A stretch of DNA of 64,000 nucleotides from Salipiger bermudensis. GTDB taxonomy: Bacteria; Pseudomonadota; Alphaproteobacteria; Rhodobacterales; Rhodobacteraceae. Within the stretch, counting starts at the first letter, position 1, and each line of letters begins with the position of its first letter. A program made the position numbers and the translations under genes. The stretch spans positions 62,001 to 126,000 of the forward strand of contig NZ_JAHVIA010000009.1 in NCBI RefSeq assembly GCF_019801965.1. The letters run 5' to 3'. The notes beneath the pieces were generated by a model, which searched no databases, had not been told where the DNA came from, and saw only the letters and a list, made by a program, of their open reading frames with translations. Below are positions 8,431 to 17,511 of this stretch, one piece after another.

Positions 8431-9669
8431 ATGTACGACATGGCCATCATCTGGGACTGGATCGCGTTCAGCGTCCGCTGGCTTCACGTCATCACCGCGA
8501 TGGCCTGGATCGGCGCGTCGTTCTACTTCATCGCGCTCGACCTGATGCTCAAGCCCAACGCCGCGCTGCCCGAGGGCGCGCATGGCGAGGAATGGGAGGT
8601 GCATGGCGGCGGCTTCTACCACACGGTGAAATACATGGTCGCCCCGGCGCGGATGCCCGAGCACCTGACCTGGCACAAGTGGCAGAGCTATTCGACCTGG
8701 CTCTCCGGGGCGGCGCTCCTGATGATCGTCTACTGGGTCGGCGGCGAGCTCTTCCTGCTCGATCCCACCAAGGCCGAGCTGGCGCTGTGGCAGGGCATCG
8801 TGATCTCCGGCGGCTCGCTGACCATCGGCTGGCTGGCCTATGACGCGATGTGCAAGTCGAAGCTCTCCGAGCGCCCGACCCTGCTGATGCTGCTGCTCTT
8901 CGTGATCTTGGTGATCATGAGCTGGGGCTACCACCAGATCTTCACCGGCCGCGCCGCGCTGCTGCATCTCGGCGCCTTCACCGCCACCATCATGACAGGC
9001 AACGTGTTCTTCCAGATCATGCCCAACCAGCGCATCGTGGTGGCCGATCTCAAGGCCGGGCGCACGCCGGATGCCAAGTATGGCAAGATCGCCAAGGTGC
9101 GCTCGACCCACAACAATTACCTGACCCTGCCGGTGGTCTTCCTGATGCTGTCGAACCACTACCCGCTGGCCTTCGCTACCGAGTACGCCTGGATCATCGC
9201 GGCGCTGATCTTCCTCACCGGGGTCACCATCCGGCACTATTTCAACACCATGCACCGCACCGGCAAGGGCCCGCACTGGACCTGGCCGGTCACCGTCGTG
9301 ATCATGGTGCTGATCGCCTGGCTCTCGACCCAACCGGGCATGGACAGCTACGAGGAGAGCGAGGCCCGCGCGCTGACGCCCTATGAAGAGCGCTTCGCCT
9401 CCGCCGCAGGGTTCGAGGAGGCCTATTACGCGGTGATCGGCAACTGCTCCATGTGCCACGGGCGCGAGCCGTCCTGGGACGGACTCAACTGGCCGCCCAA
9501 GGGCGTGGTGCTCGAGACCGAGGCCGATGTCGCCCGCCACGCACGGCAGATCTACATGCAGGCCGGGCGCAGCCACGCCATGCCGCCGCCCAACGCCATC
9601 CAGATGGACCCGGAGGCGCGGCGCCAGATCGTCATCTGGTATCGCGAGGTCACCGCCGGCGAGAGCTGA
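8431..9669 (+). CDS. puuD: Urate hydroxylase PuuD, membrane protein with C-terminal cytochrome c
   Basis: Integral-membrane urate oxidase type: oxidises urate to 5-hydroxyisourate and passes electrons to the respiratory chain through a fused cytochrome c. The 412-residue protein has about eight or nine hydrophobic helices over residues 1-310 (DUF989, beginning WDWIAFSVRWLHVITAMAWIG) with many conserved His, and a periplasmic cytochrome c domain at about 320-405 carrying one CSMCH haem site at residues 339-343. It is divergent from a LysR regulator and close to uraH, the next enzyme. Unlike soluble uricase it does not need oxygen directly. Confidence 0.93.
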   Translation: MYDMAIIWDWIAFSVRWLHVITAMAWIGASFYFIALDLMLKPNAALPEGAHGEEWEVHGGGFYHTVKYMVAPARMPEHLTWHKWQSYSTWLSGAALLMIVYWVGGELFLLDPTKAELALWQGIVISGGSLTIGWLAYDAMCKSKLSERPTLLMLLLFVILVIMSWGYHQIFTGRAALLHLGAFTATIMTGNVFFQIMPNQRIVVADLKAGRTPDAKYGKIAKVRSTHNNYLTLPVVFLMLSNHYPLAFATEYAWIIAALIFLTGVTIRHYFNTMHRTGKGPHWTWPVTVVIMVLIAWLSTQPGMDSYEESEARALTPYEERFASAAGFEEAYYAVIGNCSMCHGREPSWDGLNWPPKGVVLETEADVARHARQIYMQAGRSHAMPPPNAIQMDPEARRQIVIWYREVTAGES

Positions 9670-9708
9670 TCCCGCCACCCGTTCCCTGTTCCCTGTTCCC
9701 TCCCCCGC

Positions 9709-10413
9709 TCAGGGCAGATCGCTGTCGTCGCTCTCCGACAGCCGGCCATGCTTGCGCAGCTGGCGCAGCCGGGTGCGCTGCGCCGCGTCCATATGCGCCC
9801 GCATCGCCGCCTCGGCCCCGGCCCCGTCGCGGGCGCGCAGCGCCTCGACCACGGCCGCGTGCTCGGCGATCACCTCCTGCGCCCGGCGCATCTCGCGCAG
9901 CGGCGTGGGCCCGAGGATCTGCAGCGTCAGCTCGATCGAGCGCACCGATTTCACGAGGTAGCGATTGCGCGCCGCCGCGATCAGCGTGGTGTGGAATTGC
10001 CGGTTCAGCGCGTAGAGCGCCGCGCCGTCGCCGGCGCAGGCCGCCATCTCGTCATTGATCGCCGCCAGTTCCTCGATCTCCACGTCCGAGGCCGCCCGCG
10101 CCGCCAGCCGCGCCGCCGTGCCCTCGAGCACCCAGCGCATCTCGTAGAGCTCCATCAGCTCGGAATAGCTCAGTTGCCGCACGATGACGCCGACCCGCGG
10201 CTTGTGGGTCACCAGCCCCTCCGCCTCGAGCCGTCGCAGCGCCTCGCGCACCGGCGTGCGGCTCATCTGCAGGCGCTCGGCCAGCTCGGTCTCGGTGATC
10301 CTTGTGCCCGGCTCGAGGCGGCCCGAGGTGATCTCCTGCAGCAGAAGCGCGTAGGCTCCGACGGGTTGAGAGGCAGTCACGGAATTCGTGTCGGGACGGG
10401 TTGCATCTGTCAT
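9709..10413 (-). CDS. GntR-family regulator with FCD ligand domain
   Basis: A 234-residue FadR-subfamily regulator. The N-terminal winged helix (about 20-85) includes ITETELAERLQMSRTPVREALRRLEAEGLV, typical of the family, followed by an all-helical FCD domain with the metal/ligand histidine motif near NRQFHTTLIAAA. The start codon at 10413 sits at the edge of a 28-bp palindrome that fills the whole gap to the divergent AbrB-type gene. The regulator therefore probably represses both itself and that neighbour. Confidence 0.87.
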   Translation of the reverse strand: MTDATRPDTNSVTASQPVGAYALLLQEITSGRLEPGTRITETELAERLQMSRTPVREALRRLEAEGLVTHKPRVGVIVRQLSYSELMELYEMRWVLEGTAARLAARAASDVEIEELAAINDEMAACAGDGAALYALNRQFHTTLIAAARNRYLVKSVRSIELTLQILGPTPLREMRRAQEVIAEHAAVVEALRARDGAGAEAAMRAHMDAAQRTRLRQLRKHGRLSESDDSDLP

Positions 10414-10440
10414 GCATCCGTACGTATACACGTGGATACA
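10413..10440. promoter_or_regulatory. 28-bp palindromic operator between the GntR and AbrB-family genes
   Basis: The half-sites TGCATCC and GGATACA surround a GTATAC core, giving a dyad-symmetric site of 28 bp with only a few mismatches. It fills the gap between the two divergent start codons (10413 and 10441). The length and symmetry are right for a dimeric FadR-type regulator. Confidence 0.7.
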
Positions 10441-11532
10441 ATGCGTCAAGATGAGCCCGATATCCTCGCGGTCGCCCCGCCCCCCGAACCGCCGGTGCTG
10501 CGGCGTCGCCTGCTGACGCTGGCGCTCTCGATCGCGGGCGCGCTGGCCTTCGTGCTGCTCTCTCTGCCGCTGCCCTTCCTCTTCGGCCCGATGAGCGCCT
10601 GCCTGCTAGCGGCATTGTTCGGCGCGCGGCTGTTGGGGCTCGGGGTGATCTCGAAGGCGGCGCGGACCATTCTCGGCATCGCGGTCGGCGCCTCGGTGAC
10701 GCCGGACGTGCTGGCCCGGCTGCCGCAGATGGCCGCCTCGGTGGCCTTCATCCCGCCCTATATCGCCGCCATCGCGCTGATCGGGGTGCCGTATTTCCAC
10801 AAGGTCTGCAAATACGACCTCGCCACCGCCTATTTCGCCGCCATGCCCGGCGGGCTGCAGGACATGCTGGCCTTCGGGCAGGATGCCGGCGCCAACGTGC
10901 GTGCCCTGTCGCTGGCCCATGCCACGCGGGTGCTGATCATCGTCACCGTGGCGCCGATGATCATCATCAGCGGCTTCGACCTCAGCCTCGACGCGCCGAT
11001 GGGCGCCGCCGCCTCCGATCTGCCGTGGCACGAGATGGCGCTGATGGTCGCCGCCGGCTGGATCGGCTGGAAGGGCGGCGAGCGCATCGGCCTCTTCGGC
11101 GCCACCATCATCGGGCCGCTGATCGTCACCGCGGCGCTGTCGCTGGGCGGGCTGATCCACACGAGGCCACCCGCCGAGGCGATCCAGACGGCGCAGTTCT
11201 TCATCGGCATGGGCATCGGCGTCGGCTATGTCGGGATCACCCTGCAGGAGCTCCGGCGCGACGTGCTGGCGGGGACGGTCTATGTCCTGATCCTCGCCCT
11301 GCTGGCGCTGGCGGTGACCGAGATGGTAGTGCTGCTGGGCTTCGCCGACCCGCTTGAGGGCTTCCTCGCCTTCGCCCCCGGCGGGCAGGCGGAGATGACG
11401 GTGCTGGCGATCATCGCCGGGGCCGACCTCGGCTTCGTGGTGGTGCATCACCTGCTGCGGGTGTTGCTGGTGGTGACCGGCGCACCGATCGCCGCGCGGC
11501 TCATCGGCGTGAAGCTCGGCAAGCACAGGTAG
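10441..11532 (+). CDS. AbrB-family membrane protein (putative ammonia-monooxygenase-like/transporter)
   Basis: A 363-residue polytopic membrane protein built from two similar halves, each with the AbrB-duplication pattern: LFGPMSACLLAALFGARLLGL near the start and IGPLIVTAALSLGGLIH in the middle, plus MPGGLQDMLAFGQD and APGGQAEMTVLAIIAGAD, the paired PGG-D/E motifs of the family. Its function is not established; neighbours of such proteins often suggest transport. ATG 10441 is directly preceded by the palindrome with no Shine-Dalgarno sequence, so it may be translated from a leaderless message, or the true start may be slightly downstream. Confidence 0.8.
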   Translation: MRQDEPDILAVAPPPEPPVLRRRLLTLALSIAGALAFVLLSLPLPFLFGPMSACLLAALFGARLLGLGVISKAARTILGIAVGASVTPDVLARLPQMAASVAFIPPYIAAIALIGVPYFHKVCKYDLATAYFAAMPGGLQDMLAFGQDAGANVRALSLAHATRVLIIVTVAPMIIISGFDLSLDAPMGAAASDLPWHEMALMVAAGWIGWKGGERIGLFGATIIGPLIVTAALSLGGLIHTRPPAEAIQTAQFFIGMGIGVGYVGITLQELRRDVLAGTVYVLILALLALAVTEMVVLLGFADPLEGFLAFAPGGQAEMTVLAIIAGADLGFVVVHHLLRVLLVVTGAPIAARLIGVKLGKHR

Positions 11533-11576
11533 CGCCGGCGCCCCATGCGCCTTCCCCGCGCCCCGCGCCGCCGTTC

Positions 11577-12839
11577 CTAGCCCGCGTCGCGCCGCGGCGT
11601 CGGCCCTGCCCCGCAGGACAGCACCCCGCGCGCCTCGAGCGCGCGCAGCTCCGCCTCGCCGAGCCCGAGCGCCTCGCGCAGGACCTCCCCGGTGTCGGCC
11701 CCGAGCAGCGAGGGCGGCGACGCCGGCGACGGCCCCTCGCCATCGAAAAGGATCGGCCCGCGCACCAGCCGCAACGGGCCCGCCTCCGGGTGCGTGACCT
11801 CCTCGATCAGGCCATGCGCCGCCACGTGCTCCTGCTCCAGCGCCTCCCCGATCGACAGGATCGGCGCGTTGGGTACGTCGAACTCGGTCAGCCGGGAGAG
11901 CCAGTGCTCGGTCCCCTCCCCTGCCATCGCCGCATGGATCAGCGGCTCGAGCGCGCCTCGATTGGCCAGCCGTGCCTCGTAGGCCGCGAAGCGGGGATCG
12001 TCGATCAGGTCGGCCCGGCCGATGCAGCGCGCGAAATTGTGCCAGAAGCGCTCGGTCAGGCAGGCCACGATGACGTGACCATCTGCGGTCGGAAAGGCGC
12101 CATAGGGCACGATGCTCGGATGCTGCGTCCCCACCGGCTGCGGGCTCTCGCCGCTGACGAAGTAGATCTGCGACAGATAACCCTGCAACGCGATCATGCT
12201 GTCGAGCATCGCAACCTCGACGTGCCGCCCCTGCCCGGTGACGTTGCGCTCGTGCAGTGCGGCGAGCAGGCCGAAGAGCGAGAAAATGCTGCCCGCCATG
12301 TCGCCCAGCGGCAGCCCCAGCTTGTTGGGCGCCTGCCCCGGCTCGCGGTTGACGCTCATCACCCCCGACAGCGCCTGCGCCACGATGTCGAAGGCGGGCT
12401 TGTCGCTATGCGGGCTGTTGGCGCCGAAGCCGGTGATCGAGGCGTAGATCAGCCGCTCGTTGCCGGCGCGCAGGGTCTCGTAGCCGAGACCCAGACGGTC
12501 CATCACGCCGGGGCGGAAATTCTCCAGCACGATATCGCAGGTCGCCGCGAGCTGGCGCGCGATGCGCAGCCCGTCCTCCGACTTGAGATCGAGCGCGATG
12601 CTCTTCTTGCTCCGATTGAGCGCGATGTAGTAGTGGCTGAGCCCGCCCTGGAACGGCGGGAAGTTGCGGGTGTCGTCGCCGCCGCCCATCGGCTCGATCT
12701 TGATGATCTCGGCACCGAGATCGGCCAGCACCATGCTGGCATAGGGCCCCGAGAGGATGCGCGAGAAATCCAGCACCCGGAGGCCGGCAAGCGGGCCTTT
12801 GCGCGCCTCCGCCCGATGGTCGCTCTGGCTGTCGCTCAT
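11577..12839 (-). CDS. CaiB/BaiF (class III) CoA-transferase
   Basis: Family III CoA-transferase, 420 residues, moving CoA between carboxylic acids through an aspartyl-CoA intermediate. Features are LAGLRVLDFSRILSGPYASMVLADLGAEIIKIE at the N-terminus and the catalytic Asp in KPAFDIVAQALSG, then GLPLGDMAGSIF. The start overlaps the stop of the upstream thioesterase gene by 4 bp (ATGA), so the two are translationally coupled. With the IclR regulator, acyl-CoA ligase, dehydratase and TRAP importer it forms a locus for CoA-bound metabolism of an unidentified carboxylate. Confidence 0.9.
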   Translation of the reverse strand: MSDSQSDHRAEARKGPLAGLRVLDFSRILSGPYASMVLADLGAEIIKIEPMGGGDDTRNFPPFQGGLSHYYIALNRSKKSIALDLKSEDGLRIARQLAATCDIVLENFRPGVMDRLGLGYETLRAGNERLIYASITGFGANSPHSDKPAFDIVAQALSGVMSVNREPGQAPNKLGLPLGDMAGSIFSLFGLLAALHERNVTGQGRHVEVAMLDSMIALQGYLSQIYFVSGESPQPVGTQHPSIVPYGAFPTADGHVIVACLTERFWHNFARCIGRADLIDDPRFAAYEARLANRGALEPLIHAAMAGEGTEHWLSRLTEFDVPNAPILSIGEALEQEHVAAHGLIEEVTHPEAGPLRLVRGPILFDGEGPSPASPPSLLGADTGEVLREALGLGEAELRALEARGVLSCGAGPTPRRDAG

Positions 12840-13267
12840 GCGCTTGCCCCCCTGCTCATCCGTTTCATGATCGCCGAGGCCGCCGCCACCGGCGCCTCCC
12901 CGGCGCACAGCTCCGCATCGACGAACAGCAGCGCGCCGCCCGCGTGGCGCAGCGTGGCGCGGGTCTCGAGCAGATCGCCTTCCCGCGCGGCGCCGAGAAA
13001 GCGCGTGTCCATCTGCACCGTCACCACCGGCTGCCGCCCCGCCGCCTTCCACGCGGCAAGCGCCACCGCCTGGTCCAGCAGGCTGGTCAGCACGCCGCCA
13101 TGGACCAGCCCCAGCGGGTTGAGGTGGCGCGCGCCCACCCGCAGCGCCCAGACCTCCTGCGCGCCACGCGCCACCGGCCGCAACAGCGGCCCGATCTCAC
13201 CCATGAACCCCCCGATATCGATCGGCGTCCAGCCCTCGAGGCCGGCCTCCTCCTCACCCATCTCCAA
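12836..13267 (-). CDS. PaaI-type hotdog-fold thioesterase
   Basis: A 143-residue single-hotdog protein. The segment HLNPLGLVHGGVLTSLLDQAVALAAWKA carries the HGG motif and the acidic residue on the central helix that define PaaI-like acyl-CoA thioesterases. It is first in a two-gene operon with the CoA-transferase (4-bp overlap) and lies 9 bp downstream of the IclR gene stop, so all three may be cotranscribed. It probably recycles CoA from dead-end or product thioesters. Confidence 0.85.
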   Translation of the reverse strand: MEMGEEEAGLEGWTPIDIGGFMGEIGPLLRPVARGAQEVWALRVGARHLNPLGLVHGGVLTSLLDQAVALAAWKAAGRQPVVTVQMDTRFLGAAREGDLLETRATLRHAGGALLFVDAELCAGEAPVAAASAIMKRMSRGASA

Positions 13268-13276
13268 GCTCCCCTC

Positions 13277-14068
13277 CTAGCTTCCTGCGTCGATCTGCAG
13301 ATCCTGAACCTCGTCGCGCATGGCACACATGGCCTGCGCCAGCTTCGGGATCTCGCGGTCCTCCAGCCGCTCCGAGATTCCGATCGCCACCAGCGAGCGG
13401 ATCATCCGCCCGCCGGCTCCGAACACCGGCACCGCGATCACCGTGACGCCGGAAATATAGCTGCCCCGGTCGAGCGCGTAACCTCGCGCACGCGCCTCCG
13501 CGACCTCTTCGAGCCAGTGCTCGAAGCTCGGCGGGTGATCCCAGACCAGCTTGTCGAACCGGGCGCGCAGGCTCTCGGGATCGGCCACGTTATGCGCCGC
13601 GAAGAGCCGCCCGGTGGCGCTGATCAGCGCCGGGAAGCGGCTGCCGAGATCGACCTGCAAGCGGAACGGCATGCTCGATTGTGACAGCGCGACCACGATC
13701 ATCTGGCCCGGCTCGGCGAATTGCGTCGCGATGCTGGTGACCCCGAAAGCCTGCGACAGCTCCGAGAGCTTGGGCTGGATCAGCACCGAAAACGTGTTGC
13801 GCTGAAGCGCCGAGCGGGCCAGCGGCAGGATGCCCACGCCGATCGAATAGCGCTTGGTGGCCGAATCGAAATCCACCAGCCCCTCGTCCTGCAACACCCG
13901 CAGGATGTGCAGGCAGGTGCTCGGCACGAGCTCCAGCTCGCGCGCCATCGGGTTGACCCCGACAGGCTCCGCCGAGCGCGCCAGAAACCTCAATATCGCA
14001 AGGGCGCGCGTCACCGCGGGAACCGCCCGCTTGCTGCCTGATGATGCCTGTTCCGTGGTCATGTCCAT
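13277..14068 (-). CDS. IclR-family regulator
   Basis: A 263-residue IclR regulator with N-terminal winged helix (about 15-75; AVTRALAILRFLARSAEPVGVNPMARELELVPSTCLHILRVLQDEGLV) and an effector-binding GAF-like domain. It is divergent from the acyl-CoA ligase gene and immediately upstream of the thioesterase/CoA-transferase pair. That places it to control both arms of the carboxylate locus. Confidence 0.9.
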   Translation of the reverse strand: MDMTTEQASSGSKRAVPAVTRALAILRFLARSAEPVGVNPMARELELVPSTCLHILRVLQDEGLVDFDSATKRYSIGVGILPLARSALQRNTFSVLIQPKLSELSQAFGVTSIATQFAEPGQMIVVALSQSSMPFRLQVDLGSRFPALISATGRLFAAHNVADPESLRARFDKLVWDHPPSFEHWLEEVAEARARGYALDRGSYISGVTVIAVPVFGAGGRMIRSLVAIGISERLEDREIPKLAQAMCAMRDEVQDLQIDAGS

Positions 14069-14087
14069 CCTCGATTTCGCCAGATTT

Positions 14088-14124
14088 CATTGCCTATATA
14101 CAATGATAATAGCGTATTGACAAT
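14088..14124. promoter_or_regulatory. IclR-type operators between the divergent IclR and acyl-CoA ligase genes
   Basis: Two ATTG/CAAT dyads lie in an AT-rich island: CATTG-N8-CAATG at 14088-14105 and ATTGACAAT at 14116-14124. The second contains a TTGACA-like -35 element reading toward the ligase gene. Binding by the adjacent IclR protein is inferred. Confidence 0.5.
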
Positions 14125-14208
14125 GATTGCCTGCGATCCCTACCGTTGTCAACGAACCGGATGCAGCGCCCCGCGCCGCGCCGACCCGCCAACGAGGAGG
14201 CCCCCCAG

Positions 14209-15786
14209 ATGACCAGCCTTGTGGACTTCACGTCCTACGCCGACGCGCAGACGCACTACGCCAAGGACCGGCTGTGGGAGCTGTTCGACGGCACGCGGGA
14301 GCGCTTCAACATCGCCCATGAGTGCATCGACCGGCACGTGGAGGGCGACGCGGTGGCGCTGCGGGTGGCCCATGCGGATGGCCGTGACGAGATCATCACC
14401 TTCGAGGAGCTGTCGCGCCGGTCGTCGCAGATCGCGCATCACCTCGCCGGGCGCGGCATCACCAAGGGCGACCGCGTGGCGGTGATGATCGAGCCGTCGC
14501 TGGCCTTCTACTGCGCGCTCTTCGGCGTCATAAAGGCCGGCGCGGTGGCGGTGCCGATGTTCTCCCTCTTCGGCCCCGACGGCATCCGACTGCGGGTCGG
14601 CGATTGCCGCCCGAAGGTCTTCTTCACCAATGCCGAGAAGGCGCCCGAGGCGATCGAGGGCGGGGCGAAGAACGTCATCACCGTCGACGAGGCCTTCCTG
14701 TCGGGGCTCGACACCCTGCCCGCCCGTTTCGACTGGGACACCTCGGGCAACGATCTCGCGGTGCTGCAATACACCTCCGGCACCACCCGCGCCCTGCCGG
14801 CGGCGGTGCAGCACAGCCACCAGTCGATCGTCACGCTGATGGTCGCGGCGCTCTACGCCACCGGCATCCGCCCCGGCGACCGCTTCTTCTGCCCGTCCTC
14901 CCCGGCCTGGGGCCACGGGCTCTGGCACGGCACGCTGGCGCCGCTCGCCATGGGCGTCTCCACCGGCACCTTCAGCGGCAAGTTCGATCCGGTCCGGCTG
15001 CTGAAGGCGCTGCAGGATTTCCGCATCACCAACCTCACCGCCGCCGCCACCCATTACCGCATGATGCGCAATTCCGGCCAGGCCGAGCGCTTCAGCTACC
15101 AGTTCGACAAACTCTCCTTCACCGGCGAGCCCATCGACAGCGAGACCGCAGCTTATGTCGAGCGGGTCTTCGGAACCAAGGTGCGCTCGATGTACGGCAC
15201 CACCGAGATCGGCGTGATCATCGCCAATTATCCCGGCGCCGACGATCTCGAGGTGCGCGACGGCGCCATGGGCAAGGCGGTGCCGGGGGTCGAGGTCGAG
15301 GTGCAGCGCGCCGATGGCAGCCCCGCCGCGCCGGGCGAGACCGGCGAGCTGATGGTGCGCAAGCGCGGCCAGTGGTTCCCGACCAAGGATCTCGGCCGGG
15401 TCGACGAGGACGGCTATTTCTATCACGGCGGCCGGGCCGACGATGTCATCATCTCTGCCGGCTGGACAATCGGCGCGGTCGAGGTCGAGGACGCCATCCT
15501 GAGCCACCCGGCGGTGGCCGAATGCGGCGTCATCGGCGCCCCCGACCCGGTGCGCGGCCTGATCGTGAAGGCGCACATCATCCTCAAGCGGGCCGCCCCG
15601 CCCGAAGGCGCCGAGGCCGACGCGCTGGTGCAGGACATTCAGGATCACGTCCGCGCCCGGCTCGCCCGCCACGAATACCCCCGCCAGATCGTCTTCGTCA
15701 GCGAGCTGCCGAAGACCCCCGCCGGCAAGGTCAACCGCAAGATCCTGCGCGACCGCGAAGCCGAGGCTTTCGAGACCGCGGAGTGA
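14209..15786 (+). CDS. AMP-forming acyl-CoA synthetase
   Basis: ANL-superfamily acid:CoA ligase, 525 residues. The phosphate-binding loop reads YTSGTTRALPAAV instead of the usual YTSGTTGxPKG, so the Gly and Lys are replaced. Later motifs are intact: YGTTEIG, GELMVRKRGQWFPTKDLGRVDEDGYFYHGGRADDVI and the C-terminal catalytic Lys in PKTPAGKVNRK. AGGAGG lies 8 bp before ATG 14209. It is the first gene of an operon with the MaoC-like and TRAP genes. The substrate is unknown; the TRAP importer suggests an exogenous organic acid. Confidence 0.88.
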   Translation: MTSLVDFTSYADAQTHYAKDRLWELFDGTRERFNIAHECIDRHVEGDAVALRVAHADGRDEIITFEELSRRSSQIAHHLAGRGITKGDRVAVMIEPSLAFYCALFGVIKAGAVAVPMFSLFGPDGIRLRVGDCRPKVFFTNAEKAPEAIEGGAKNVITVDEAFLSGLDTLPARFDWDTSGNDLAVLQYTSGTTRALPAAVQHSHQSIVTLMVAALYATGIRPGDRFFCPSSPAWGHGLWHGTLAPLAMGVSTGTFSGKFDPVRLLKALQDFRITNLTAAATHYRMMRNSGQAERFSYQFDKLSFTGEPIDSETAAYVERVFGTKVRSMYGTTEIGVIIANYPGADDLEVRDGAMGKAVPGVEVEVQRADGSPAAPGETGELMVRKRGQWFPTKDLGRVDEDGYFYHGGRADDVIISAGWTIGAVEVEDAILSHPAVAECGVIGAPDPVRGLIVKAHIILKRAAPPEGAEADALVQDIQDHVRARLARHEYPRQIVFVSELPKTPAGKVNRKILRDREAEAFETAE

Positions 15787-15821
15787 TCCGCCCCGCCACC
15801 GACGTTCGAGGAGAGACGTAG

Positions 15822-16961
15822 ATGAACGACATGACCCAGAGAAAATTTCCCAAGATCACCCAGGAGGGGCTCGACGACCTGCGCCAGCGGGTCGGGGTGA
15901 AGATCGAGAAGACCGTGGAGCCGTGGTGCTACGAGGCGACACGCGACAATATCCGTCACTATGCCCATGGCATCGGCGACGACAATCCGCTCTGGTGCGA
16001 CCCGGACTATGCCGCGGGCACCAAGTATGGCGACGTGATCGCTCTGCCGAGCTTCCTGTTTGCCACCAACCGCATCATCTCCGGCTATGTCGGGGGTCTG
16101 CCGGGGGTGCACGCCATGTGGTCGGGCGCGAACTGGAACTGGCACAAGACGATCACCCGCAACATGGAATTCCGCACCGAAGCCTATCTCAAGGACCTGA
16201 TCGAGCACGAGACCCGCTTTGCCGGCCGCGCCGTGCAGCAGATCTACCACGTCGATTTCTACGACGCGGCGACCGGCGATCTGGTGGCCGATGCCGACAG
16301 CTGGTGCTTCCGAACCGACCGCGACCAGGCGCGCGAGAACGGCACCAAGTATACCGAGGCCAAGGCAAAGGGCCGCAAGGTCTGGAGCCAGGACGAGCTC
16401 GACAGCTACTACAAGTATTACGAGCAGGAGACGGTGCGCGGCGCCGAGACCCGCTACTGGGATAACGTGGCGGAGGGCGAGGAACTGCCCACCATGGTCA
16501 AGGGCCCGATGACGGCCACCGGCTTCATCGCCTACGCCCAGGGCTGGGGCGGGCTCTACATCCGCGCCAACAAGCTCGCCTGGCAGCTGCAGCAGAAGCA
16601 CCCGAGCGCCGGCCCGAAGAACCGCTACGGCATCCCCGATTGCCCCGAGCGGGTGCATTGGGAAGAGGAGTTCGCGCTCGAGGTCGGCGCCCCCGGCGCC
16701 TATGATTACGGCCCCGAGCGAACCTCGTGGCTGACCCACCAGATCACCAACTGGATGGGCGATGACGGCTTCCTGCGCCAGGCCAAGTGCCAGGTCCGCC
16801 GGCACAACCCGGAAGGTGACATCATCCTGATCCACGGCAGCGTGGTGCGGAAATTCGAGGAGGACGGACGCTTCCTGCTGGAGATCCAGCAGCGCGCCGA
16901 ACAGCAGGACGGCGAGCTCTCGGCCATGGGCTCGGCGATCGTCGAGCTGCCGAAGCGCTGA
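15822..16961 (+). CDS. MaoC/FAS1-like double-hotdog dehydratase
   Basis: A 379-residue protein whose N-terminal half (about 30-175) resembles the MaoC/FAS1-like dehydratase domain: YEATRDNIRHYAHGIGDDNPLWCDPDYAAGTKYGDVIALPSF is the hydratase-2-like segment. The C-terminal half looks like a second, more diverged hotdog. Such proteins hydrate or dehydrate enoyl-CoA esters. It lies 35 bp after the ligase gene and before the TRAP genes, so it probably acts on the CoA ester made by the ligase. Confidence 0.8.
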   Translation: MNDMTQRKFPKITQEGLDDLRQRVGVKIEKTVEPWCYEATRDNIRHYAHGIGDDNPLWCDPDYAAGTKYGDVIALPSFLFATNRIISGYVGGLPGVHAMWSGANWNWHKTITRNMEFRTEAYLKDLIEHETRFAGRAVQQIYHVDFYDAATGDLVADADSWCFRTDRDQARENGTKYTEAKAKGRKVWSQDELDSYYKYYEQETVRGAETRYWDNVAEGEELPTMVKGPMTATGFIAYAQGWGGLYIRANKLAWQLQQKHPSAGPKNRYGIPDCPERVHWEEEFALEVGAPGAYDYGPERTSWLTHQITNWMGDDGFLRQAKCQVRRHNPEGDIILIHGSVVRKFEEDGRFLLEIQQRAEQQDGELSAMGSAIVELPKR

Positions 16962-16999
16962 GCGCCCGTCCATCACGCAGCGGCAAGGGAGGAGCGCCG

Positions 17000-17485
17000 A
17001 TGCTTGAGACTGGACTGAGAAAACTCGAGGACATCCTGCACATCGCGGGGTGCCTCTGCCTGGTGCTGGTCGCCGGGCTGATCAATCTCGACATCCTGTT
17101 GCGGCTGTTCGCCAACCGCCCGGTGCAGATCCAGTTCGAACTGACCGAGCTGTTCCTGATGCCGGCGCTGGCCTGCCTGTCGCTGTCGCGGGTGTTCCGC
17201 GATGGCGGCCACCTGGCGCTCGAGCTCACGCCCGAGCGCCTGCCGGGGCTGTTCGGCCGTGTCGTGGCGCGGCTGCGGCTGCTGCTGCCGGCGCTGTTCT
17301 TCGGCGCGGTGACGGTGATGTCGGGCGAGTTCGCCCTCGAGGCGATCCTCAACAACGATGTGGAATACGGGGTGGTCGACTGGCCCCTCGGTTGGGCCTA
17401 TGCGGTCGTCCCCCTGGGATGCGGCGTTCTGGTCCTGAGACTGCTGCACGACGCGCTGAGGAGACGCGAACCGGCAGATTTGTGA
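17000..17485 (+). CDS. TRAP transporter small permease, DctQ
   Basis: A 161-residue membrane protein with four hydrophobic helices. The segment LINLDILLRLFANRPVQIQFELTELFLMPALACLSLSRVFRDGGHLALEL has the DctQ pattern (helix 1, conserved E-L-T-E, then the G-x-H turn). It pairs with the large permease encoded at 18688, with the binding-protein gene between them. GGGAGGAG precedes ATG 17000. Confidence 0.88.
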   Translation: MLETGLRKLEDILHIAGCLCLVLVAGLINLDILLRLFANRPVQIQFELTELFLMPALACLSLSRVFRDGGHLALELTPERLPGLFGRVVARLRLLLPALFFGAVTVMSGEFALEAILNNDVEYGVVDWPLGWAYAVVPLGCGVLVLRLLHDALRRREPADL

Positions 17486-17511
17486 TGATTTCTCAAGGGA
17501 GGAGAGACACC

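Noticed and set aside
13277-15821. Minus-strand frame opposite the acyl-CoA ligase as a gene
   Set aside because: It has no motif and no ribosome binding site, and lies wholly within the antisense of the ligase.
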